Positions 1 to 7,213 of a stretch of 56,616 nt of DNA are shown here, one piece after another. Position numbers and translations under genes: made by a program. This DNA is from CAYGFH01 sp964430295 (GTDB lineage Bacteria; Patescibacteriota; Microgenomatia; UBA10105; UBA927): positions 1 to 56,616 of the forward strand of contig CAYSEV010000005.1 in assembly GCA_964430295.1 (NCBI GenBank). Direction: 5' to 3'. The notes under the pieces were generated by a model that saw only the letters and a list, made by a program, of their open reading frames with translations, ran no database searches and was not told where the DNA came from. The stretch's first letter is position 1; every line of letters starts with the position of its first letter.

Positions 1-53
1 AGAGCAGCTCCCTTTTAAGGAGTTGGTTCAGAGTTCGAATCTCTGCGGGATCA
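1..53 (+). tRNA. tRNA-Lys(TTT), 3' part only (5' end outside window)
   Basis: The window opens inside a tRNA. The anticodon stem CTCC/GGAG encloses loop CTTTTAA with anticodon TTT. The T arm is a 5-bp stem (29-33 with 41-45) around TTCGAAT, followed by a 7-nt acceptor strand (46-52) and discriminator A at 53. CCA is not encoded. A serine recombinase gene on the opposite strand ends inside it, so this tRNA 3' end is the probable attachment site of the adjacent element. Confidence 0.9.
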
Positions 54-1740
54 CTGACAAAGATTGAGAGGTTTGACATTCCTCGTTTAGCGCAAATAAC
101 GGCGCTAAAATTGGAGTTCCATTTTTAATATCTTCATACGTTGGTGTTTTCTCAAAAGCCATACGTAACATGGCAGCATTTTTAAGTGGATCGGCGCCTC
201 CTAACAATAAATCTTCAAGGTGTTCCATATAATAATTTACATTAGCAATTACTAACTTCGCATCAAATTCCTCTTTTTCTTTTCTATCCCGTAGATTCAT
301 TGCTTGGGCTATTTCTAGATCAAGCCGAGTTAGCTCGTCTTCAACAACTCGTATTGCGGCTTCGGTGTGACATATTTTAATCCGTTGTGCCATCAAATCA
401 CGCTCTTCTTTTAGCCGGATCACATTTTTACCCGCCGTCACCGCTTCTTCTGAAACATCATGTTGTCGTTTCTCCCACTCCTCAAGTGCGATCTTTGTGA
501 AACGTTCTTTAAAGTATTTGGAAAAATGCAGCTTTGAAGCAAAGTCTTGTATTGTTTTGTGAAACGTGGCACGTGAAATCCCCAAATATTTGTGACCACG
601 TGCGCAATGATAGCATGGAAAATGTTCTCCGGTTTTACCCCTTGGTCCACTTGCAAGAAAATTTTTATGGCAGATAGGACAAAGAATAAACTTGTATGGA
701 TATAATGGATTATCTTTCTTTTTTGTTTGTCTCCATTTCGCTATAGAGCCTCTCACAATCTCTAGTGTGCCATCCGGATTTTCAATAATCGTAACTTTTC
801 CTCTGTTTGCTTTATTAAATGTTTCTATGGATACCAGGCCTGGCGTCATTAGCTTAATCGGCTTATTATGTGTCCAATATTCTATATTTACTCCCGCATA
901 TATCGGATTTTGGATATATTTATGAAATTGCTTTACAGTAAGTTGTTTACCACCCTTCGTACCTATTATTTTAGCTTTATCTATCTTGTGGTGAATATTC
1001 ACTATCCTAGATTTGTACCCAAGAGCATTTATGGAATTAACAATATCAACGTCTAAAACTGCGCCCTGAACACGTGAAGAAAACATTTTAATAAACCATG
1101 GAGATTCTATTGGATGAGGGGCTAGTCCGGTTCTTTTCCCATGAGGAGTATCTAATTTTATGTTTATATACCCAGGCGGAGGCGGACCAGCAACATAGCC
1201 TAATTGCACGTAGCGTATCTCCGCTGATATTAACCGATTCACAATGTTCTTCGCATCATCTTCTGCTCTTTGAGACTCAAGAAGTTCACTAGAAGCAGTT
1301 GGATTTATTCTTGACCACGAATACTCAAAACCTAAATGTTCTAAAGTGTTATAACTCTGCAAACCTATAACGCCGTAGACATCCACAAGCTGAACACCAA
1401 GCTTTGCAAACTTTGCTTTTAACTCAAGATACACTTTTGGTCCGCCTCGTGTACCCCGATCAATACTTTTAATGATTGCGTACTTAATTTTATTTTTGGG
1501 ATCGGAACAAAATGCTAACGTTTTTAATAATGGTTGTGTATCTATTACCCCGGATGCTGACTCAGCGTAGGCAAACCATTTTTTAATAATTACTTTTGAT
1601 GACAATACACTTGAAAGCTGGTCTGCACGTTGAAGAATTAAATTCTTTTGATCCTCGTGACTGTCACCAAGAATAACCTGCTTCGTGCTAGAAACTCGTT
1701 TTATTCCAATAGCAAATATCACTCCGGATGTTTCTCTCAT
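28..1740 (-). CDS. Large serine recombinase (integrase of the element)
   Basis: A 570-residue large serine recombinase, which would integrate or excise the adjacent element by a phosphoserine mechanism. The N-terminal resolvase domain has the RVSS motif at about residues 15-18 (catalytic Ser probably 17) and a downstream SIDRGTRGG arginine-rich motif. It is followed by a recombinase domain, a CxxC...CxxC zinc ribbon (CPIC...CYHC, about residues 350-380), a coiled-coil segment and a C-terminal tail. This order is typical of phage and ICE integrases. The stop codon lies at 28-30, inside the tRNA-Lys gene, so the last eight residues (VIPQRFEL) are encoded by the complement of the tRNA 3' end. 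Those residues would change on excision. Confidence 0.93.
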   Translation of the reverse strand: MRETSGVIFAIGIKRVSSTKQVILGDSHEDQKNLILQRADQLSSVLSSKVIIKKWFAYAESASGVIDTQPLLKTLAFCSDPKNKIKYAIIKSIDRGTRGGPKVYLELKAKFAKLGVQLVDVYGVIGLQSYNTLEHLGFEYSWSRINPTASSELLESQRAEDDAKNIVNRLISAEIRYVQLGYVAGPPPPGYINIKLDTPHGKRTGLAPHPIESPWFIKMFSSRVQGAVLDVDIVNSINALGYKSRIVNIHHKIDKAKIIGTKGGKQLTVKQFHKYIQNPIYAGVNIEYWTHNKPIKLMTPGLVSIETFNKANRGKVTIIENPDGTLEIVRGSIAKWRQTKKKDNPLYPYKFILCPICHKNFLASGPRGKTGEHFPCYHCARGHKYLGISRATFHKTIQDFASKLHFSKYFKERFTKIALEEWEKRQHDVSEEAVTAGKNVIRLKEERDLMAQRIKICHTEAAIRVVEDELTRLDLEIAQAMNLRDRKEKEEFDAKLVIANVNYYMEHLEDLLLGGADPLKNAAMLRMAFEKTPTYEDIKNGTPILAPLFALNEECQTSQSLSVIPQRFEL

Positions 1741-1756
1741 ATATTTTAGCTAAATT

Positions 1757-1930
1757 TTAATGGCTCAACTTTAATAGTCCATTTGCTTTATCCTCAAGAA
1801 TACGGTTTATCACGAGATTCGCTAAAATTCTCATTCGTTCATCTTCCATGGAGACATTCACAACACAATAGGTTAATCGCAATGTTATTATGCGCGTGTT
1901 TACAGATACTGAATATTTGAGTAATTCCAT
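1757..1930 (-). CDS. Small hypothetical protein (57 aa) upstream of the recombinase
   Basis: An open frame of 58 codons from ATG at 1930 to TAA at 1757-1759, ending 16 nt before the recombinase start and on the same strand. The C-terminal half (from SMEDERMRILANLVINRIL on) looks helical and charged, and could be a small DNA-binding or accessory protein. Its ATG directly follows the T-run of the hairpin at 1935-1986. I do not recognise a family. Support is position and an uninterrupted frame only, so it may not be a gene. Confidence 0.4.
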   Translation of the reverse strand: MELLKYSVSVNTRIITLRLTYCVVNVSMEDERMRILANLVINRILEDKANGLLKLSH

Positions 1931-1986
1931 AAAAAGCCCTACTTATCTGTGGCCGGGAGGGGTCCCAGACACAAACAAATAGGGCT
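1931..1986 (-). terminator. Long-range hairpin with T-run (terminator or leader structure)
   Basis: On the minus strand AGCCCTA (1980-1986) pairs with TAGGGCT (1935-1941) and is followed at once by TTTTT (1931-1935). The enclosed sequence folds again: TGTG/CACA outside GGGA/TCCC with a CCCC loop. This fits an intrinsic terminator for the gene at 2082-2432, or an attenuator before the 57-residue ORF and the recombinase. Confidence 0.5.
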
Positions 1987-2081
1987 AACTATGCCCGGAT
2001 CCCCTTATAGTCACAGAAGTGGTTTCCCACTATATAGAGGTTAACAGGTGATTTTGTAAGCTGTCAAATTAAGCTGTTAAA

Positions 2082-2432
2082 TTACGAAGGTCTGGACAGG
2101 ATTTGTTTAATGTTTGTACTTAATTCGTCAAGCTCAGAAATATTTATATGTGAGTCTATATTTTGTTTCGGCTTTCCAATAACTATCTCAATAAGCTCTG
2201 TAAGTGCTTTCTGATCGGGTGGGCGTTTATATACAATGCGCTCATGATTTTTAGACTGCTCAACGTAACAGTTTCCGAGTGCAAGCGTAATCATCGTATC
2301 TATTATCTGATTCCATTTTGTCAAAATGCGCTGCACAATCTCAGATCTCGCCTCAAGCATAGCGTATTGTTCATTGCTAAGATGTCCTTGTTTCCGCCCG
2401 GCGCCTGGCCGTTTTCCACCCCACTTACTCAT
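2082..2432 (-). CDS. Hypothetical protein with N-terminal GGKRPGAGRK motif
   Basis: A 116-residue protein opening with MSKWGGKRPGAGRKQGHLSN. This glycine/arginine-rich N-terminus is common in small proteins of phages and integrative elements, including some small-terminase-like and DNA-binding families. The rest is mainly helical (ARSEIVQRILTKWNQIIDTM) with a charged C-terminus. I cannot assign a function. It lies between the XRE regulator and the recombinase on the same strand, as expected for an element-encoded gene. The start at 2432 is the only ATG that keeps the motif. Confidence 0.7.
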   Translation of the reverse strand: MSKWGGKRPGAGRKQGHLSNEQYAMLEARSEIVQRILTKWNQIIDTMITLALGNCYVEQSKNHERIVYKRPPDQKALTELIEIVIGKPKQNIDSHINISELDELSTNIKQILSRPS

Positions 2433-2500
2433 AAAATTGATTGTTAATCATGAATCAAGTACACACATAGTGTAGTGGATCAGATTGTGTTTTCGCAACC

Positions 2501-2713
2501 TTATGAGAGTAATTCTTGAGGCGGAACCTTCAGTGCTCGTGCTATTTTGTGAATGTTATCTATAGATACATTTTGTTCCGCACGTTCTATAGCTCCAATA
2601 TAGGTTCTATGCAAACCGGATTTAAAACCAAGTTCTTCCTGAGAAATTCCAAGCTTGCTTCTCAATTTGCGTATCTTTTTACCTAATAATTTTCTGTTTG
2701 GCGTAGCGGTCAT
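2501..2713 (-). CDS. XRE-family helix-turn-helix regulator (70 aa)
   Basis: A single Cro/C1-type HTH domain covers almost the whole 70-residue protein. The segment LGISQEELGFKSGLHRTYIGAIERAEQNVSIDN is the classic HTH_3 pattern: helix 2 at ISQEELGF, recognition helix at HRTYIGAIE. Such one-domain proteins repress or activate mobile-element and restriction genes. It sits between the hypothetical gene at 2082-2432 and a divergently read secreted protein. An 8-bp palindrome CACTAGTG (about 2717-2724) just upstream of its start could be its operator. With an ImmA/IrrE-like peptidase downstream it may form a repressor-protease switch, which is inference. Confidence 0.88.
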   Translation of the reverse strand: MTATPNRKLLGKKIRKLRSKLGISQEELGFKSGLHRTYIGAIERAEQNVSIDNIHKIARALKVPPQELLS

Positions 2714-2768
2714 ACACCACTAGTGTGCTAATTACTGACATCATGGTCTACAGACAATAACTAGCATA

Positions 2769-3152
2769 ATGTGGCTAAAAGTGTTATATTTTAACAGCTG
2801 TTCTATGTTTAATAATAAAGTGTTAGTTGTTACTTCACTTGTTTTGGTGGTGGGATTATGGTTTTATTGGTTTGCGTTACGTCCTGTTAATATCCGCAAA
2901 GAATGCAGTTTAATAAAAGGGGTAAAATCTCTAACTCAGAAAGATAGCACTAATACAACGATTTATGACACATCATCAACTTTTCTAGAGAGATACAATA
3001 GTTTTATGGCAGATACTTGTGAAACAAATAACGCTAAAATTCGCGCTACCTACAATTTGCCAAACAACGCTATCCCTTCAAACGAGTGTTGGCGTGAAGC
3101 CACACAGGAGCAGTATACAAACTGCATTCACCGCAATGGGATTAGTAATTAA
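2769..3152 (+). CDS. Small secreted or membrane-anchored protein
   Basis: A 127-residue protein with one N-terminal hydrophobic segment (VLVVTSLVLVVGLWFYWFAL, about residues 18-37) followed by a soluble region with four cysteines (KECSL, DTCET, NECWR, TNCIH). These are consistent with two extracytoplasmic disulfides. The function is unknown. The ATG at 2769 gives the longest form. An internal ATG at 2805 (MFNNKVLVVTS) would put the hydrophobic segment at the extreme N-terminus, as in a normal signal anchor, and is an equally good start. Confidence 0.6.
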   Translation: MWLKVLYFNSCSMFNNKVLVVTSLVLVVGLWFYWFALRPVNIRKECSLIKGVKSLTQKDSTNTTIYDTSSTFLERYNSFMADTCETNNAKIRATYNLPNNAIPSNECWREATQEQYTNCIHRNGISN

Positions 3153-3178
3153 CTATAGAACAGTACAAAGCTTTAATT

Positions 3179-3727
3179 ATGAACAATAAAATTATTCTTA
3201 TTGATATGGACGGCGTGCTTGCGGATTATGAGCGAGGCTTTTTATCGGCATTCCGGAAAGCATATCCAAATCATCCCCATATTCCCATCAATAAACGGAA
3301 GGCCTTCTATGTACGCGATGATTATCCTGAGGAACTTAAAGATGATGTTGGAAGTATTTATACAGCGCGTGGATTTTTTCTACACCTGCCCGTGATTTCC
3401 GGCGCAAAGCATGCACTGGAGCAGATGCTATCACGCGGTTACCATGTTTTTATTTGCACCAGTCCGTTATTTCGGTATGAAGATTGTGTACTGGAGAAAT
3501 TTGATTGGATTGCTAAACATTTGGGGTATGACTGGACAAAGCGGATAATCCTGACAAAGGACAAAACACTCGTATACGGGGATATTCTTATTGATGACAA
3601 ACCGGCTCATACAGGTATCCGAATCCCATCATGGGAACATGTACTATTTGATGCCCCATACAACAAAGAAATACAGGACAAACGGCGGATTACGTGGAAA
3701 ACTTGGCAAGATGTACTGGATTTATAA
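3179..3727 (+). CDS. 5'(3')-deoxyribonucleotidase, HAD superfamily (NT5C type)
   Basis: A 182-residue HAD-like phosphatase. It has the first motif DMDGVLADY (residues 9-17, nucleophile Asp and general-acid Asp), a middle segment VFICTSPL carrying the Thr/Ser motif, and the C-terminal ILIDDKPAHTG metal-binding motif. The domain order and size match the 5' nucleotidase, deoxy (NT5C) family, which dephosphorylates pyrimidine deoxynucleoside monophosphates. Relatives are common on phages and integrative elements, where they adjust nucleotide pools. The gene follows the small secreted protein by 26 nt. A 9-bp inverted repeat lies just after its stop. Confidence 0.87.
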   Translation: MNNKIILIDMDGVLADYERGFLSAFRKAYPNHPHIPINKRKAFYVRDDYPEELKDDVGSIYTARGFFLHLPVISGAKHALEQMLSRGYHVFICTSPLFRYEDCVLEKFDWIAKHLGYDWTKRIILTKDKTLVYGDILIDDKPAHTGIRIPSWEHVLFDAPYNKEIQDKRRITWKTWQDVLDL

Positions 3728-3736
3728 ACAAGAGAC

Positions 3737-3770
3737 TCTCTAGGTAGTTGTCAAATAGTAGACCTAGAGA
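3737..3770. repeat. 9-bp inverted repeat after the nucleotidase gene
   Basis: TCTCTAGGT (3737-3745) and ACCTAGAGA (3762-3770) are perfect reverse complements around a 16-nt loop. There is no T-run after either arm, so it is a weak or factor-assisted terminator, or an operator for the next gene at 3839. Confidence 0.5.
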
Positions 3771-3838
3771 TAAGAATAATTTCACACATATAAAATATTG
3801 ATGACAATTAGGGTATTTCCACGTATCATAACAATGCC

Positions 3839-4861
3839 ATGAGTGAAATAAGAGACAAGGTATTTTTTGCGGTACGTGAATTTAGATCAGGGTTAGAACA
3901 TGCAAAGAATTTTTATGAAACTAATCCATCTAATGCGTCTAGTCAAAATCTTTGGTTATTTAATTTATTAGATAAAATTCCGGGTGTTAAATTAGCTGAT
4001 GTACCCCCATTGGAATTTAAAGATGGAGTTGATGAACATACTGCAATACTTAATGCTTTGAACGCCAATTATACGGACGTAAGAGAGCAACCGTTTTTCC
4101 ATAATCTGGATTCTTTTCACTTAAAGATACAGTTGGAGAATTATGGTTTTCAAAGAAGTAAGGTATTAGTATCTAAAATTGAAGCCACTAATAGATTCGG
4201 TGAGAGGAATGCGTATGTGGCAGTTTCAGGAAGTTTAAATGAGAATTGTGGTATATGGATGCTTTTTCCAGATAATTTCCCATCGGACCGATGGCCAAGT
4301 ATGGAGCTTTTTGGGCAGCAATATGAAGTTACAAATCCAATAAGTGGAACACAAAAAGAAAAGCTTAAATATTTGACTGGCCCAGAAAATATAATATTAA
4401 CTAACGGAAAGGATAGAGCTGTTTCATTGTATCCATTTATGCAAGGAAAAGCTTTTAAAATTGTAGGATCTGACGATTATAATGCCGTAGTTCATAGAAA
4501 GACTCAGAATGACAATTATAATTTTTACTTATGGAGTGATGATGTATTTATGTCGCGTTTACTTAATTTAGGAGATAATAAAGATCTTTTAGTAGAAACT
4601 ATGCCTTTGTTTATCTTTGCCCATGAATTAGGACATTCGTTACAAAGTATAGATGGCCCTGCACTAGAAAGAGAAAGGAATGCAACGTATTTTGCAGTTA
4701 GATTAGCAAGAAAATTGCATGAGAAAGGCATAGATATTATTTCCCCTGCAAATTGGAAACAAGTAATTCGTGAATCAGAGCACATGTTAAAAATATATAT
4801 GGATCCGGATAAAGGGGATAAAAGAATATCTAGAATAGAGAAAGTTTTTACGAGTGAATAA
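3839..4861 (+). CDS. ImmA/IrrE-like zinc metallopeptidase with a long unknown N-terminal region
   Basis: A 340-residue protein. The C-terminal third carries HELGH (about residues 262-266) followed by ERERNATYFAVRLARKL. That spacing and the E...N..FA pattern match the M78 (ImmA/IrrE, DUF955) peptidases, in which HExxH and a downstream Glu bind zinc. M78 enzymes often cleave XRE-type repressors to switch a mobile element or stress response. The first ~250 residues are unfamiliar and far longer than in typical ImmA. The gene is more AT-rich than its neighbours, which suggests acquisition. The nearby XRE gene at 2501-2713 could be a partner. The peptidase motif is clear; the substrate is inference. 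Confidence 0.65.
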   Translation: MSEIRDKVFFAVREFRSGLEHAKNFYETNPSNASSQNLWLFNLLDKIPGVKLADVPPLEFKDGVDEHTAILNALNANYTDVREQPFFHNLDSFHLKIQLENYGFQRSKVLVSKIEATNRFGERNAYVAVSGSLNENCGIWMLFPDNFPSDRWPSMELFGQQYEVTNPISGTQKEKLKYLTGPENIILTNGKDRAVSLYPFMQGKAFKIVGSDDYNAVVHRKTQNDNYNFYLWSDDVFMSRLLNLGDNKDLLVETMPLFIFAHELGHSLQSIDGPALERERNATYFAVRLARKLHEKGIDIISPANWKQVIRESEHMLKIYMDPDKGDKRISRIEKVFTSE

Positions 4862-4884
4862 ATCCCTAGATCCCCTCACGTGCG

Positions 4885-5265
4885 CTACAAGTAGTACTTT
4901 CTGGAAAGTATTAATATGAATACAATTAGAGCAATAGTTAGAAGCTGTGTGATAAACGGAATCCAAAATAATTGTAACATGATCGCTATTGCCACCAATA
5001 TAAAAGTAGGCAACGGTAATCCAACAACAGTTCTGTTTAAAAATGATGTCGGTTGTAATTTAGCCTCAATTTTCGGATGGAAATAAAGATATATACCAAG
5101 TGAAATCATGGTAATAGCCTGAGTAACGTATGCAAGAAAAATGATCGGTGAGGGTATATTGGCTATAAATCCTAAGATTAGAAAACGATTGGAGATGCTG
5201 CTATGGATCCAAATATCCTTGAGCATGTCAATAAACGTGGATAGAATAGATCGCTTTATATTCAT
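4885..5265 (-). CDS. Hypothetical membrane protein (126 aa)
   Basis: A polytopic membrane protein with three or four hydrophobic segments (FLILGFIANIPSPIIFLAYV, AITMISLGIYLYF, VGLPLPTFILVAIAIMLQLFW, ITQLLTIALIVFILIL) and a basic C-terminus RKYYL. No family is recognised. It converges on the peptidase gene and is divergent from the nuclease gene at 5330, with 64 nt between start codons. TATATT on the minus strand lies about nine nt before the ATG. A functional link with the membrane-anchored nuclease is possible but unproven. Confidence 0.6.
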   Translation of the reverse strand: MNIKRSILSTFIDMLKDIWIHSSISNRFLILGFIANIPSPIIFLAYVTQAITMISLGIYLYFHPKIEAKLQPTSFLNRTVVGLPLPTFILVAIAIMLQLFWIPFITQLLTIALIVFILILSRKYYL

Positions 5266-5317
5266 ACTACGTTCAATATATCATGTTTTGTTTGCTTGTA
5301 GTTTTATACAATACAGT

Positions 5318-5323
5318 TATATT
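5318..5323 (+). promoter_or_regulatory. -10 element for the Mrr-like nuclease
   Basis: TATATT ends six nt before the ATG at 5330, the spacing expected if transcription starts at the start codon. This supports 5330 over the longer upstream open frame, which would overlap the divergent membrane gene. Confidence 0.5.
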
Positions 5324-5329
5324 GAATAT

Positions 5330-5902
5330 ATGAGGAGATACTGGCGTTCACACAGGAGAAAAGGAGACGATCTAGAAAAGATCGTGATGCTTCTTGTATT
5401 GATGTTAGGTGCCGCGATTATATCTCCCCAAGCGCGTCCGATTATTGTCTCGTTTTGGTATGTATATGTGTTCGCGGGGGCAATTGTAGTGTTTGTGATA
5501 GCAAAAGGCTTGTATCGCCGCTACAGACTGTCAAAAGCCGGCATGGATGAGATAGATAAGATGTCCGGAACTGATTTTGAGTTATACCTCGTAACACTAT
5601 TTACCAAGCTAGGATATGCTGTGCAACATACCGGAAAAACCGGTGATTATGGATCTGATTTGGTTATTGTTCAAAATGGCATACGTACCGCCGTCCAGGC
5701 CAAGCGATATGATAACCATGTCGGACCGGATGCCGTACGTGAGGTCGTTACCGTCCTAAAACTACGAAATTGCTCACACGGTATGGTGGTTACCAATAAT
5801 TACTTTACGGATGAAGCTAAAACGCTGGCACGCGTAAACAATATTGTACTCTGGAATAGGGATGATTTGGTTAATGCAATCCTTAAAACTACAAAGCCGT
5901 AA
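5330..5902 (+). CDS. Membrane-anchored Mrr-type restriction endonuclease
   Basis: A 190-residue protein with two N-terminal membrane segments (IVMLLVLMLGAAIIS and IVSFWYVYVFAGAIVVFVIA) and a C-terminal Mrr_cat nuclease fold. The segment MSGTDFELYLVTLFTKLGY starts the domain; DYGSDLVIV and AVQAKRY supply the PD-(D/E)xK catalytic Asp and QxK residues. Relatives cut modified or foreign DNA, or are broadly annotated as restriction endonucleases. Membrane tethering is common in this subfamily. No methyltransferase is adjacent, which fits a modification-dependent or other defence nuclease rather than a classic R-M pair. I chose ATG 5330 because of the -10 at 5318-5323. Confidence 0.82.
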   Translation: MRRYWRSHRRKGDDLEKIVMLLVLMLGAAIISPQARPIIVSFWYVYVFAGAIVVFVIAKGLYRRYRLSKAGMDEIDKMSGTDFELYLVTLFTKLGYAVQHTGKTGDYGSDLVIVQNGIRTAVQAKRYDNHVGPDAVREVVTVLKLRNCSHGMVVTNNYFTDEAKTLARVNNIVLWNRDDLVNAILKTTKP

Positions 5903-6342
5903 AAATTAAATCGCAGCCTAGTTCAAGTAAAAAGTTTCCAATAAATGGATACACTCTCTCACTGAACATCAGCGGCGAACATATGCGCGATGCATATAGC
6001 GCGATAGAACGGGAAATCGTGGCTAAATAATAGCAGAAAATGCTCGGGTTTCCAGACTATAGGCTTACTTTAAATACTGTTACATTGAAGCCTATAACTT
6101 ATCGGCGATAATGTTTCCATGTCTTGAAGGGTATATTATTTAAGGGACACTTGTATTGATAAGGCCTTACTGTAGTCCAATTTGTAATAGCTGGTAATTG
6201 GTTTCAGAAACACTTGGATAATACTGTTGCAGTACTTCGTGCAGTCGTATCATATACGGCTTTAAAGAGTTCCATAATTGACCAACCTGGCTCACAAATT
6301 TCATAAGAATCAGAATCTCCTGCCCAGCGTTTGTATTTGTTG
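5903..6342. other. Gene-poor stretch with a possible gene remnant
   Basis: No complete gene is supported over these 440 bases. A 47-codon frame that begins inside the nuclease 3' end (about 5887) and stops at 6028-6030 reads ...FPINGYTLSLNISGEHMRDAYSAIEREIVAK. This looks protein-like but has no start of its own, so it may be the 3' remnant of a decayed gene. The remainder (6031-6342) shows no long frame and no strong hairpin. Confidence 0.4.
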
Positions 6343-7167
6343 ATGTTCAGAATGAATAATTATTACGCGGGTATTACTGATTTCTTGACTTTCATTATCA
6401 CGATAACTGGATTTTATTTCGCATATTTTCAGTGGTTTAAGTCAAATCGTGAGAGAAAATTCCATTTAATTAAGCTCTTGAAGGTTCAACTAGATTGTCT
6501 TGGACCTTGGGTTGGGTCTAACGATGAAGGATACGGAAGGGAACTGTCAGAATCACAAAAATACGATAATGCTAATCCCACAAAAGTAATATATCGAACT
6601 GGATCATCTCCACTAATAAACTCTATATTACTTGAGCAAATGTCTGATGTACCTGAGTATATTATAGGTGAAATAAGTCAACTCCATTATGATTTTATGA
6701 GAATCGAAAGTATTCAAGAATATAGAAATCTTCTTACAAGCTCTAATATTAAATTATCATCATCGATTAAACAAAAACACAAAAAAGCTTTGTATCAATC
6801 ACAACCTTATGATGATTTTCTGAAGACTCTCACAAAAGAGGAAGGAAATTTAGTTCAAACACTGGTCAATTATGGTAAAACTTTGCATTGTGATGTGATT
6901 GGAAATCGAAGTAAAGGGGCGAGACTTCATGTTGAAAATATTAAATTATGGATAAATACTGAAATTGGTAAATATTCAAGACCACAAAAAGATTTTGTGA
7001 TACTAAGTTTTTTTTGCATTACATTAATAGCGTTGTCGATTTCAGCCTACTTTAAATTCTTACATTCGAATCTCGGATTAATAATATTGTTATGTTTTAT
7101 TCTGACAATACAACTTTCAATCTGGACACGTGCAATCATCATTAATAATGATCGAATCAAGTTTTGA
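6343..7167 (+). CDS. Hypothetical membrane protein
   Basis: About 274 residues with one N-terminal membrane segment (ITDFLTFIITITGFYFAYF), a ~185-residue soluble middle that is helical and charged, and two C-terminal membrane segments (DFVILSFFCITLIALSISAYF, LGLIILLCFILTIQLSIWT). No family is recognised. The topology, with a cytoplasmic domain held between membrane helices, recalls membrane effectors of phage defence, but no catalytic motif is visible. The gene is notably AT-rich and closes the accessory region. ATG 6343 is used; ATG 6352 or a TTG at 6331 are alternatives. Confidence 0.6.
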   Translation: MFRMNNYYAGITDFLTFIITITGFYFAYFQWFKSNRERKFHLIKLLKVQLDCLGPWVGSNDEGYGRELSESQKYDNANPTKVIYRTGSSPLINSILLEQMSDVPEYIIGEISQLHYDFMRIESIQEYRNLLTSSNIKLSSSIKQKHKKALYQSQPYDDFLKTLTKEEGNLVQTLVNYGKTLHCDVIGNRSKGARLHVENIKLWINTEIGKYSRPQKDFVILSFFCITLIALSISAYFKFLHSNLGLIILLCFILTIQLSIWTRAIIINNDRIKF

Positions 7168-7213
7168 TGATGAACTGAAGAATAATTTTTTTGTATTCAT
7201 CCAAGACTTTGGA

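Noticed and set aside
5141..5329. Longer N-terminus for the Mrr-like nuclease
   Set aside because: It would overlap the divergent membrane gene by 125 bases, and a -10 element lies exactly six nt before ATG 5330.
7168..7213. Right attachment site of the element
   Set aside because: No copy of the tRNA-Lys 3' sequence (about 29-53) could be found here or elsewhere by eye; the element's right end remains unplaced.
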